Below are positions 26,602-34,941 of a stretch of 64,000 bases of DNA, one piece after another. This DNA comes from Pseudoalteromonas sp. XI10. GTDB lineage: Bacteria; Pseudomonadota; Gammaproteobacteria; Enterobacterales; Alteromonadaceae. Every line of letters begins with the position of its first letter. Position 1 is the first letter of the stretch. The notes beneath the pieces are model-generated. The model made no database searches. It saw nothing but the letters and a program-made list of their open reading frames with translations, and was not told the DNA's origin. The position numbers were made by a program, and so were the translations under genes. The DNA lies in the NCBI RefSeq assembly GCF_001469895.1, contig NZ_LOPY01000047.1, positions 248,001 through 312,000 on the forward strand, given 5' to 3'.

Positions 26602-26624
26602 ATGGGGCGTCTTCGCCCCACTTT
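26602..26624 (+). terminator. Terminator of the YebE-like gene
   Basis: TGGGGCG (26603-26609) and CGCCCCA (26614-26620) around TCTT, followed by CTTT. Confidence 0.85.
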
Positions 26625-26643
26625 AACTCGTAACCAGTAATGA

Positions 26644-26892
26644 TTAATGCGGCTTTTTAGTGCCGTAACGCACCATATCTTTACCGTTTTCATACACTTC
26701 ACTTGTCACGTAACGGCCCAGTATAAGTTGATGTTTATCATCAAGTACCGCAATAAATGGGCGGCCATCACTATTATTAGTTGCAAGGGCAACACCTGTT
26801 ACATTCTCAAGCCCTAAACCGCCAGTTTCAACTAGGCGTAAAAATGTTTCTAACTCGTCTAATGTTTCAATTACATCGTTATCGTTAATCAT
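26644..26892 (-). CDS. Conserved-looking 82-aa protein, unknown
   Basis: Acidic N-terminal helix (NDVIETLDELETFLRLVETG) followed by beta-rich sequence (VTGVALATNNSDGRPFIAVL and LILGRYVTSEVYENGKDMV). No signal or membrane segment. The ORF is compact and has protein-like composition, but I do not recognise a family. Confidence 0.65.
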   Translation of the reverse strand: MINDNDVIETLDELETFLRLVETGGLGLENVTGVALATNNSDGRPFIAVLDDKHQLILGRYVTSEVYENGKDMVRYGTKKPH

Positions 26893-27048
26893 CTCAAATA
26901 CTCAGTGATTGCTATTGGGCGTAGCATAGCAGGATTAAAAACAGGGTGCGAATAACAGCCCCTAATGTAGCTTACTTTTGGACTAAAAATTGACACAACG
27001 CTATTCAATTGATGATACTTTCGCTATCGATAGAGGCAGTGAAGTTTA

Positions 27049-27819
27049 ATGAGTAACCATTTAACGCTCGAATTAATGACACCAAAGGGCAATCTTGCCG
27101 ATAGCATACAAGCCATTTGGTATGCCACAGCGCACTCTCAAGGAGAGCAATGGCTTGCCTGCGATGGTGCCACAGGGCTTGTGTTTCCTGTTGCTGGTGA
27201 AGTTTTACTTGATGAAAAGCCGCTTGCTGCCCCTTATGCAGTGCAAGAAACATCGACTCAAGCATCTAAAGTCACATTTTCACACGATGCGCAGTTTTGT
27301 GGTATTCGTTTTAACCCAACGGTATTGTCTGAACTAAAGCGTAATGCTCACCCACTCCTTGCAGAGCAGTCACTATGTGAAATTGCCGAAGATCTGCAAA
27401 ATAATGCCAGCTTAGCCGCGTTTGTTGCACTTATTAGCCGCCACTTTACTGATAATAAAAACATTAACCACAGTAACAGACACTCAAAGCACCTAATCCG
27501 TAACCTTATTGAGTTAACGCCACTCGAAACTGCTTACCAACTTGCCCCACTCAGTCAACGCCAGCTCGAAAGGCAAGTTAAGGCTCAATGCGGCGTCACC
27601 CCTAAGTATTTTGAGCGTATCTACCGAGTAAAACTTGCTAAACAAGCAATTAAAGATAACCCTGAAATGAGCTTTGCAGATATTGCACTTGAATGTGGCT
27701 TTACCGATCAGCCTCATTTAATCAAAGAATTCAAAGCAATAATGCACATCACCCCAGCAAAATACCGCAAGTTATTGAAAGACTCTCAAACTAAACAAAC
27801 AAAGCTTATTTTTCGTTAG
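27049..27819 (+). CDS. AraC-family transcriptional regulator
   Basis: 256 aa. The N-terminal half looks like the DUF6597-type sensor found in such regulators (LADSIQAIWYATAHSQGEQW, FCGIRFNP); the C-terminal AraC domain has its two HTH units, APLSQRQLERQVKAQCGVTP and ADIALECGFTDQPHLIKEFK, and ends with the ITPAKYRK signature. Targets unknown. It ends 4 bp inside the convergent XRE gene. Confidence 0.88.
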   Translation: MSNHLTLELMTPKGNLADSIQAIWYATAHSQGEQWLACDGATGLVFPVAGEVLLDEKPLAAPYAVQETSTQASKVTFSHDAQFCGIRFNPTVLSELKRNAHPLLAEQSLCEIAEDLQNNASLAAFVALISRHFTDNKNINHSNRHSKHLIRNLIELTPLETAYQLAPLSQRQLERQVKAQCGVTPKYFERIYRVKLAKQAIKDNPEMSFADIALECGFTDQPHLIKEFKAIMHITPAKYRKLLKDSQTKQTKLIFR

Positions 27820-28022
27820 TCATCCTCAAAACGCAGAATATCACCAGGCTGACAACCTAAGTGCTTACAAATTGCATCTAAGGTCGTAAAGCGCACAGCT
27901 TTAGCTCGTCCAGCTCTGAGAACTGATAAGTTTTGTGGCGTAATACCTATCGCTTCAGCTAATTCTGCAGACTTCATTTTTCGCTTAGCTAACACTACAT
28001 CTAAATCAATAATAATCGCCAT
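27816..28022 (-). CDS. Small XRE-family regulator, YozG-like, second copy
   Basis: 68 aa, one Cro/C1 helix-turn-helix (KSAELAEAIGITPQNLSVLR and KAVRFTTLDAICKHLGCQPG). It is paralogous to the 70-aa regulator at 25002-25214. The start (ATG at 28020-28022) shares a base with the stop of the upstream DUF2975 gene (TAATG), so the two are translationally coupled. Longer upstream frames are inside that gene and are not needed. Confidence 0.9.
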   Translation of the reverse strand: MAIIIDLDVVLAKRKMKSAELAEAIGITPQNLSVLRAGRAKAVRFTTLDAICKHLGCQPGDILRFEDD

Positions 28023-28579
28023 TAAATCACTAACTCTTGCTCTTTTTGTAGCTGCTGCGCTTGACCCATGATCCAACCAATAACATAAATAATTAATCCC
28101 ATCACTAAGCCTATAATATCAGTATCTTGTATAGCCACGACCCTTCCGATATCTGTTCCTGTTGCCAAGTTAAGAAGAGTTATAAGTAGTGACGGATAGC
28201 ACACAACTAGTGCAAATTGCGCCAATAATACGCCACCTAACCATTTAAAACATTGTATATTTTCAATAGCGAAGAAGGATCCACGTCGGTAAAGCAAAAA
28301 TAACCGAATCAAAATTATGTTGATAAGAATAAACGGTAGTAATTGCACAAGACCAAGCCATAAAACACTATCAAAACCATGCTCATTTAATGTTTGTGCT
28401 ACTCCTTGCCAAGAGCCGCTGACTTCAAGACCAATCCACATATGCGCACCATTACTTTGTGTAAAACTTAAAACATTACTGTCACTGAAAAGCACAATAA
28501 TGCTTGTTACTAACAAGCTAATAAGCGTAAAAATTAGCAGGCTTAGGATAAACGAACTCATCCAAACAATTTTTTTCAT
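28022..28579 (-). CDS. DUF2975-family membrane protein
   Basis: 185 aa with four membrane segments; the block RRGSFFAIENIQCFKWLGGV and the C-terminal AQQLQKEQELVI are typical of DUF2975 proteins, which are known to be encoded beside YozG-like XRE regulators and are thought to modulate them at the membrane. Overlaps the upstream hydrolase gene by 4 bp (ATGA) and the regulator by 1 bp. Confidence 0.85.
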   Translation of the reverse strand: MKKIVWMSSFILSLLIFTLISLLVTSIIVLFSDSNVLSFTQSNGAHMWIGLEVSGSWQGVAQTLNEHGFDSVLWLGLVQLLPFILINIILIRLFLLYRRGSFFAIENIQCFKWLGGVLLAQFALVVCYPSLLITLLNLATGTDIGRVVAIQDTDIIGLVMGLIIYVIGWIMGQAQQLQKEQELVI

Positions 28580-29430
28580 GACGATTTACTCAGTGTTATT
28601 TGTTTTAGAAGTTGCTCATAATGAGTCGCTAACTGCTTACCTGTTAACGCATTAGAATGGTGCTTCCCTTTTGCAATGTAAATCTGCTTTTGCTGAGATT
28701 TTGCATGTTGATATAGTGATTTAGCTAACTCAGGTGGAGTTTGAGTGTCTTTTTCACCGGTGATTATTAATAGCGGTGCTTGATAAACTTGTAACGCTTT
28801 TAAATTATCGACTTGTTTAATCTCTTCACTAAACTCAACACTAACAAACGGTTTAGCAAACCACGGAATTCGTGCTGCTGTCATCTGTTCAACATTTGTC
28901 ACACTCCCTTCAAGTACCAGAGCATCAACGTTACGCTGACTGGCAAGATAACCGGCAATCATACTTCCTAAAGAATGACCATGGATCACCACAGGCAAAG
29001 TATTTAGGTCTGATCTGCCTTTTACATAATCAAATACCTGTAATGCATCAGCTTGCAGATTAGCTACACTAGGTACTCCAGAACTAAGCCCATAACCACG
29101 ATGATCCATCATTAAAATATTAACTTGAAAAGGTAAAAGTAGCTTGGCTGGCTCCCCACCTGCGACACTAACGCGAAACTGGTTACCACCAAAGTAAATT
29201 ACCGTAGCACGAGCATCTGCAACTTTAATAAGGGTACCCTTAAGTTTAGTACCCTCATCGGTAGTTAAAGTTATCTCCTGTGGTTTGGCGGTGGCATTAA
29301 CACTTTGTATTTCCTGCATCGTTATTTTTTTATCCGGATATAAAAAGTGAGACTCCTCAACCTTAATTGTCGTACAACCAGTTAATAACAGCACAACCAG
29401 CGAAACCACTGCAATAGAACCAAATTTCAT
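28576..29430 (-). CDS. Lipoprotein alpha/beta hydrolase
   Basis: 284 aa with a lipoprotein signal (VVLLLTGCTT, lipobox LTGC). It is an alpha/beta hydrolase of the BAAT/FrsA-like type: VIYFGGN oxyanion region, MDHRGYGLSSG, nucleophile elbow GHSLGS, acid in ITGEKDTQTPP and His in GKHHSN. The start is set at the ATG at 29430, 8 nt after AAGGA; a GTG at 29436 is too close to that site. It heads an operon with the DUF2975 and XRE genes. An upstream palindrome is listed separately. Confidence 0.87.
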   Translation of the reverse strand: MKFGSIAVVSLVVLLLTGCTTIKVEESHFLYPDKKITMQEIQSVNATAKPQEITLTTDEGTKLKGTLIKVADARATVIYFGGNQFRVSVAGGEPAKLLLPFQVNILMMDHRGYGLSSGVPSVANLQADALQVFDYVKGRSDLNTLPVVIHGHSLGSMIAGYLASQRNVDALVLEGSVTNVEQMTAARIPWFAKPFVSVEFSEEIKQVDNLKALQVYQAPLLIITGEKDTQTPPELAKSLYQHAKSQQKQIYIAKGKHHSNALTGKQLATHYEQLLKQITLSKSS

Positions 29431-29491
29431 TTTCACGATCCTTCTAGTAAAAAAACTACTATGGCACTAGATAAGTTAAAAAACAAACTAA

Positions 29492-29512
29492 AATTATCGA
29501 AAAACGATAATT
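29492..29512. promoter_or_regulatory. Palindrome upstream of the hydrolase/DUF2975/XRE operon
   Basis: AATTATCG-AAAAA-CGATAATT, perfect 8-bp arms, about 62 bp before the hydrolase start. ATTATCGAAAAAC matches the ATTATCGTAAAAC of the palindrome before the first XRE gene at 12 of 13 bases, suggesting related operators. Confidence 0.7.
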
Positions 29513-29694
29513 AATTATTCAATATCGAACATTAAAAGCCCTTCCTTTGAGAAATAACTTTGATCAAAAGCGCTATCTCCGTTAATTCATTATTTTTCAA
29601 ATTCTGTGTTGAGCGATTTTATTTGCGCTCGGCATTTATCCATAGGATAGTTAACACAAGCCTACTAAACGTGCTGTAACTAAATAGGATAATC

Positions 29695-30843
29695 ATGAAA
29701 AAAGTTTTACTTGCCACCAGCTTAATTGCCTCGTCATTTACTGCATTTGCAGCCAATTTAACCGTTGAAGAACTGCGTATTGAAAAAGCCAGCAAAGCCA
29801 TGCCAAAGGTGTTAAATGCTTTTTCTAATGAAGTAAACCAATTTGAAAAACAGTGGCAAGCTGCTGCTAATTATCAGCAAGCAAGTGATCTTATTGATGA
29901 TTACGCCAAACAATTATGGCGCGATGCCAAAGCACGTATAATTAAAACCAATAGCTTCGACGACCGAGAGCTGTATTGGGCACGTTTACTTTCAAGCAAG
30001 ATTATTCGTACCAGCAAACCCCAGTTTGCAATGACCGACAGCGAACAAACCGCGTTATTAACAATGCTTGAAAATGGCAGCCGTGGCCGCACCGACCTTG
30101 ATTACAGTAAAAAAACCGACAAACGCATTTTAATTACAGGTTTTGATCCATTCTTATTAGATAGAAATATTAATCAAAGTAACCCATCCGGTGTTGCAGC
30201 ATTATTACTTGATGGCCAAGTAATTAATTACAATGGCATTAGCGCCGAGATCAATACGGTTATGGTGCCAGTACGCTACGAAGACTTTGACCAAGGTATT
30301 ATCGAATCATTACTTGCGCCATATTACGCACTTAACAATGTCGATATGATTGCCACTATCAGTATGGGCAGCAAAGACTTTGACCTTGAACGCTTTCCAG
30401 GTAAACGCCGTAGTGTAACGGCGCCCGATAACGCCAATATTGTGTATGGTGGCACAGCAACTGCACCGAAAATTTCGAGCCTTAACGACCGCCCTCTTCC
30501 GGGCAATGAATTTGTAACTTTCAGCTTACCAGTTAAGCAGATGCAACAAGCTAAAGGGCCATTCCCAATCAACGACAATCATAAAGTCGTCACGCTTGAA
30601 AAAGCATTTGAGCCAAAATCACTTAAAGAATTAGAAGGTGCGATTGCGGTAAAAGGCGGTGGCGGCGGCTACTTATCAAATGAAATCTCGTATCGTAGTA
30701 TTCGCCTGCGTGATGAGCTTAATTCAGACATCCCTACAGGGCATATTCACACCCCACGTATTCAACAATTTGAGCCAGAAACAGAAGCTAAAATTGTTAA
30801 GCAAATTAAAGCAATGCTTGAGCAGAGCTTGGTTGCAATTTAA
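29695..30843 (+). CDS. Periplasmic pyroglutamyl-peptidase I-like protein with Cys-to-Ser change
   Basis: 382 aa with a signal peptide (...SFTAFA), an N-terminal helical region (to about 135) not found in classical enzymes, then a C15-like domain: RILITGFDPF, NPSG, a candidate Glu in LERFPGKRRSVTAPDN, GGYLSNEISYRS where the family normally has YLCN with the catalytic Cys, and GHIHTP, with the His position retained. Classical enzymes are cytosolic, about 215 aa. The missing Cys implies loss of, or altered, peptidase activity. Single gene with a terminator. Confidence 0.8.
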   Translation: MKKVLLATSLIASSFTAFAANLTVEELRIEKASKAMPKVLNAFSNEVNQFEKQWQAAANYQQASDLIDDYAKQLWRDAKARIIKTNSFDDRELYWARLLSSKIIRTSKPQFAMTDSEQTALLTMLENGSRGRTDLDYSKKTDKRILITGFDPFLLDRNINQSNPSGVAALLLDGQVINYNGISAEINTVMVPVRYEDFDQGIIESLLAPYYALNNVDMIATISMGSKDFDLERFPGKRRSVTAPDNANIVYGGTATAPKISSLNDRPLPGNEFVTFSLPVKQMQQAKGPFPINDNHKVVTLEKAFEPKSLKELEGAIAVKGGGGGYLSNEISYRSIRLRDELNSDIPTGHIHTPRIQQFEPETEAKIVKQIKAMLEQSLVAI

Positions 30844-30848
30844 AGCTT

Positions 30849-30884
30849 TAAGCTCAGCTATAAAGAAATAGCTGAGCTTTTTCC
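30849..30884 (+). terminator. Terminator of the C15-like gene
   Basis: AAGCTCAGCTAT and ATAGCTGAGCTT pair around AAAGAA, followed by a T run. Confidence 0.92.
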
Positions 30885-30900
30885 AACTCACAATTGATAG

Positions 30901-32487
30901 TTATTGTGGACCTGTTCCACCATTTACTTTACTGCCCAAAGAACTTGGATCATCTAATCGATATGGGTAAAGTTGAATATCACCGAATACTGTTGCTCCG
31001 CTATCACGATATTGATCAGTTGCAGAACTTCCAGTGTAAACATTTCCTGAGGCACTAAAATAACCAGAGCCTTGATTCCAGTGAGGTTTCGCTGAATTTT
31101 CAAAGTAATTATTTTCCACTAAAACCTCTGCGCCATTCCCCGCACTAATTGAAAAATAAGTAATGTTCTTCCAGTAATTATTAAACATATGCACACGAGA
31201 GTTATAGCCGTCTACTTTAGGGTTTCGCCCTGCAGCTGTATCCCAAAAATTGTGATGCGCTGTTATTTGAGAGTTTCTAAATAAATGGGTATACCAATGC
31301 TGGTTAGCGCAAACTTGACGGTTATATCCATAAAAACGATTCCAACTTAAAGTAACGTTTTGACTATTGTCTACATCAATATATCCATCACTGATTTTAT
31401 TAAATGCCATGTGATCAACCCATACATGACTACTATCATCTATTGAAATAGCATCACCTGCTTCAACAAGCGCAGGGTTAATATCTTCAAGCATAATGTT
31501 CTTAATAATAATATTTCGCTGATTACTAATAACGAGGCTAGCACCAATTATTTTCGAGTTTTTACCTAACCCTTGCAGCGTTTTATTTGATTTCACAATG
31601 ATACGTCTATCATTACGGGTAACATTCACGGTTGAGTTTGAGCTACTTCCCAACTCACTACAGCTTTGATTACCAACGGGAATTCTGTACCACGTTTTAC
31701 CGTAATCTCCCCATTGACCACAATCAAGTGGACAAGCCGGTACCGTTCTATTGGCGGTTCGACAATCAATCACTGTGTTATCTGGGACCTGAATAACCGC
31801 AGCAGAGCCAGAACTCAATGCAGTACTTAAATCATCACAGCTATATACTGTGATGGCAGTGTTATTACCACCACCGGTCGTTGTGCTCAATCCATCTTGA
31901 CCTACTTGAGATGCAAAGCCTATTAAGTCACTGGGAGTGGTTCCGGTAGTCCCGCAGTCGCCATTTACTGGATTAATAAACCATCTTTGTGAACTGATCC
32001 CAGCATCATCATTTTGATAAACATTTGCAGTATTATTTGAGCCTGCAACTGTCAAAGATTTACCAGTTAACTTATTGACGATATTAAAGCCGCCCGATGA
32101 AGATGCTTTTAACAACCAACGTTGATTAGCCCCTTGCCAATCATCATAAGCAATTATATTTGCACCATTTGATTGCGATGAGTTCAACACATCAAGAACT
32201 TTATTGTTAAATTTAGAGCGTATAATCCAATAGCCATCTGCTTCTTGAATAAGCTGAAACTTTTGGTTATTTCCACCCCAGTATTCGTAGCTAATAATAT
32301 TCGGGGCTGAGCTAGAATCACTGGTATTTACATCAAGTGCAAGGCCAGAACCTCTATTAATAATGGAATATACAGTGCCAGATTCAGGCATAGCACTACA
32401 CTGTTGTGCATAAACAGCACTCTGAGCAAAACACGCAACTGCTAGTAGGCATAATGCTAACAGTTTAGTTTGGTTTAAAATCTTCAA
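30901..32487 (-). CDS. Secreted pectate lyase (PL1) with N-terminal ricin-type lectin domain
   Basis: 528 aa: signal peptide (to about 27), a beta-trefoil RICIN/CBM13 domain (about 35-175, with three NQKF/NQRW/SQRW-type repeats), and a C-terminal PL1 parallel beta-helix. PL1 marks are WVDHMAFNKISDGYIDVDNS (calcium-binding Asp) and HHNFWDTAAGRNPKV (catalytic Arg). It cleaves polygalacturonate by beta-elimination outside the cell, with the lectin domain as a substrate anchor. Several Cys pairs fit secretion. It lies apart from the main sugar cluster at 39-49 kb. Confidence 0.92.
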   Translation of the reverse strand: MKILNQTKLLALCLLAVACFAQSAVYAQQCSAMPESGTVYSIINRGSGLALDVNTSDSSSAPNIISYEYWGGNNQKFQLIQEADGYWIIRSKFNNKVLDVLNSSQSNGANIIAYDDWQGANQRWLLKASSSGGFNIVNKLTGKSLTVAGSNNTANVYQNDDAGISSQRWFINPVNGDCGTTGTTPSDLIGFASQVGQDGLSTTTGGGNNTAITVYSCDDLSTALSSGSAAVIQVPDNTVIDCRTANRTVPACPLDCGQWGDYGKTWYRIPVGNQSCSELGSSSNSTVNVTRNDRRIIVKSNKTLQGLGKNSKIIGASLVISNQRNIIIKNIMLEDINPALVEAGDAISIDDSSHVWVDHMAFNKISDGYIDVDNSQNVTLSWNRFYGYNRQVCANQHWYTHLFRNSQITAHHNFWDTAAGRNPKVDGYNSRVHMFNNYWKNITYFSISAGNGAEVLVENNYFENSAKPHWNQGSGYFSASGNVYTGSSATDQYRDSGATVFGDIQLYPYRLDDPSSLGSKVNGGTGPQ

Positions 32488-32603
32488 GACTATCTCCTTT
32501 ACTATATTTGTAATATAAAATTACATTATTGAAGAGATAGTTTAATTCATCCGTACCCAAAATCATCTATTTATGTTTATTTTATGTAAACAGATGTTAA
32601 AAA

Positions 32604-34208
32604 TTATCCAACAACGCAGCAATTGCGGCCTTGCTTTTTCGCTTTATAAAGCGCGTCATCTGCTATTTTAAACAAGCTATCTGAGTCAAACGCCTCATTA
32701 GCAGCCTTACTGGCAACACCAATCGATAAGGTAATATAGCTTAAGTCTGTGCGGCCTTGGTGGGTAATGTGAGCTGATGCAACGGCGTTTCGTAACGCTT
32801 CGGCCACTTCGAGTGCCTCCTGCTTATCGGTATTACTGAGCACAATTACAAACTCCTCGCCGCCATATCGAGCAACAAAGTGACTGTCTAGATTTGTATT
32901 ATATTTAAGAAGATTGGCAACTTCACAAAGCGCTTTGTCACCTTGATCATGTCCATAATAGTCATTGTAGAGTTTAAAATGATCGATATCGGCGACAATC
33001 ATTGAGATAGGCTGCGAAGCTAAATCTGTATCGCTGGCAAGCATTGCAAAATGTTTATACAATGCCCGACGATTGGCAAGCGTCGTCATTGAATCGGTAT
33101 TGCTAATATGCTTTAACTTCTTGTGGCGCTCTAATATTTCTGCGCGTTGATTTTCTATCAGACTAAATAACTCGTTCATACCTCGCCCGAGCTGGTGCAA
33201 TTCGTTATTGCCAAAATACTCATCCCGAGCGCTAAAGTCGTTATTACGTATTGCAGAATTTACCAATGTATAAAGCTTTCTGAGTGGCCTTAAAACCTGT
33301 TGATTTATATATAAATAAAACAAAATAAATACAGAGCCAGAGATCAATAAACCGGTAATTAAAGAGCTATCAAACAAACTTCGGTCATAAGTACGTTCAC
33401 GGGATGCAATAGAAAGCACAAACAGTAAGCTTCCTGCTTGGTCATTGACTCCTAAGTACAGCCGCTGATTATGCTGGCTCGCCTCCATTGCACTTCTCTT
33501 TTCACCAAACACTCTTGTTAAGTGTTCTTTATATCTGGGCGCATCATCCGTGCCATAAAAGCTAATATCTTTTGCTAACCCTGGTGTTAGATTTTCGATA
33601 AAGCCTTCATCAATAAAGCTCCAAAGCAGTAAAGTACCAACAAATTCGCCTGTGCCATTAGACCTAGTTACATTGTAAGCAACCGTCACGGCAGGCGTTT
33701 TATCTATAGTAATAAACCGGACTTTATGGATTAACTCAGATTGGCTAGTGGTTATATCGTCAGATAAGATTATTAGGTCGTTTTTTATCAACAAATTGGG
33801 GCTTTCTAAAACCGTTGGTGAGTAAGGCTGATAATCACTATCAAAACTGCCACCGCCAATAATATTTGCCTGTATATCATATAAATACCAACCATTTACG
33901 TCTAACCGCTGTAGTGCGTCAGCGATAACATAATCACCATTAAACCACTGAGTATCACGTTGCTGTGCAGCTTCATACATGGTATCCCAAGCTGAGCTAT
34001 CGAAGACCATTTTTGACAGGGCATCAATCTCTTGCTGAAGCTGTGACTCCACACGCTGAATATCAATCCGGTCATTTTGTTTTGTCATCGCTTCAAATGT
34101 TGGCAATATCCAAAAATGCCTAATAATTGTTTGCGCTAATAAAATAGCACAGCACGCAGCAGTAAATGCAAGTAGTAAGCGTTTTCTGAGCCTTGTGCCA
34201 ATCACCAT
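32604..34208 (-). CDS. CHASE4-GGDEF diguanylate cyclase
   Basis: 534 aa: N-terminal membrane segment (about 10-30), periplasmic CHASE4 sensor (about 40-270, with FDSSAWDTMYEAAQQRDTQW and DVNGWYLYD), second membrane segment (about 275-300), a HAMP-like linker, then GGDEF (about 365-534) with YGGEEFVIVLSN. Catalytic residues are intact; the RxxD inhibitory site is absent (LDSH at that position). Divergent from the H-NOX/kinase operon 192 bp away, so it may share regulation by nitric oxide. Confidence 0.93.
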   Translation of the reverse strand: MVIGTRLRKRLLLAFTAACCAILLAQTIIRHFWILPTFEAMTKQNDRIDIQRVESQLQQEIDALSKMVFDSSAWDTMYEAAQQRDTQWFNGDYVIADALQRLDVNGWYLYDIQANIIGGGSFDSDYQPYSPTVLESPNLLIKNDLIILSDDITTSQSELIHKVRFITIDKTPAVTVAYNVTRSNGTGEFVGTLLLWSFIDEGFIENLTPGLAKDISFYGTDDAPRYKEHLTRVFGEKRSAMEASQHNQRLYLGVNDQAGSLLFVLSIASRERTYDRSLFDSSLITGLLISGSVFILFYLYINQQVLRPLRKLYTLVNSAIRNNDFSARDEYFGNNELHQLGRGMNELFSLIENQRAEILERHKKLKHISNTDSMTTLANRRALYKHFAMLASDTDLASQPISMIVADIDHFKLYNDYYGHDQGDKALCEVANLLKYNTNLDSHFVARYGGEEFVIVLSNTDKQEALEVAEALRNAVASAHITHQGRTDLSYITLSIGVASKAANEAFDSDSLFKIADDALYKAKKQGRNCCVVG

Positions 34209-34400
34209 AAAATACCAAACCCAACATAATTAAAAGTACATTAGTACTAAAAAGTATAACCTTGTTTGGTCAGTTTGCTTGCTAGGCTTTAATTTTTCAG
34301 CAAATGTGAAACTCTATCCATACTAAAGTTCAACGGTGAAAAATTGTAAAATTTCTCATTACATCTAAACTTTTAGTATTGAATTTTGTTGGGCTACTGT

Positions 34401-34940
34401 ATGAAAGGTATCGTCTTTACCGAGTTTTTAGAAATGGTCGAAAATGAGTTCTCTTATGAGGTCGCTGACAAAATCATCGAAGAAAACTCACTTACTTCAA
34501 ACGGCGCTTACACCAGTGTTGGCAATTACGATAATACAGAGCTGATAATGTTGGTCAGCTCATTGAGCAAACATATAAACAAACCCGTTGATGAGCTGGT
34601 TCATGCTTACGGTAAATATCTGTTAAAGCGCTTTTTTGTTTTGTTTCCGCATTTCTTTGAAAGTGTCGAAAGTACTTTTGAATTCCTTGATACCATTGAC
34701 CAGCACGTACATATTGAGGTTAAAAAGCTCTACAACGATGCACAATTGCCAAGTTTTGAAACTAAACGAATTAGCCAGAGCGAAATGCAAATGTTTTATC
34801 GCTCAGGTAACCCATTTGCTTGTTTAGCTGAGGGCTTGATTGAAGGTGCCTGTGAGCATTTCAATGAAGTTATTACCGTTAAAAGTGAGATCGACGATAA
34901 CTACCAGTCTGCCACTTTTACTCTAACAAAAGAAGCTTAA
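34401..34940 (+). CDS. H-NOX haem nitric-oxide sensor
   Basis: 179 aa, starting [14 protein letters not shown], the H-NOX hallmark (an upstream GTG/ATG five codons earlier is not favoured). The axial haem ligand is His104 in VHIEVKKLY, and Pro117 lies in AQLPSF. The YxSxR haem-propionate motif reads YRSGN (residues 133-137), so the Arg is replaced by Asn. H-NOX proteins bind NO and inhibit or activate a partner kinase. The hybrid kinase gene starts 2 bp after this one, one operon. Confidence 0.93.
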   Translation: MKGIVFTEFLEMVENEFSYEVADKIIEENSLTSNGAYTSVGNYDNTELIMLVSSLSKHINKPVDELVHAYGKYLLKRFFVLFPHFFESVESTFEFLDTIDQHVHIEVKKLYNDAQLPSFETKRISQSEMQMFYRSGNPFACLAEGLIEGACEHFNEVITVKSEIDDNYQSATFTLTKEA

Positions 34941-34941
34941 T

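Noticed and set aside
34228..34248. AGTAC-ATTA-GTACT palindrome between the H-NOX and GGDEF genes
   Set aside because: Only 5-bp arms in AT-rich DNA; too weak to list as an operator.
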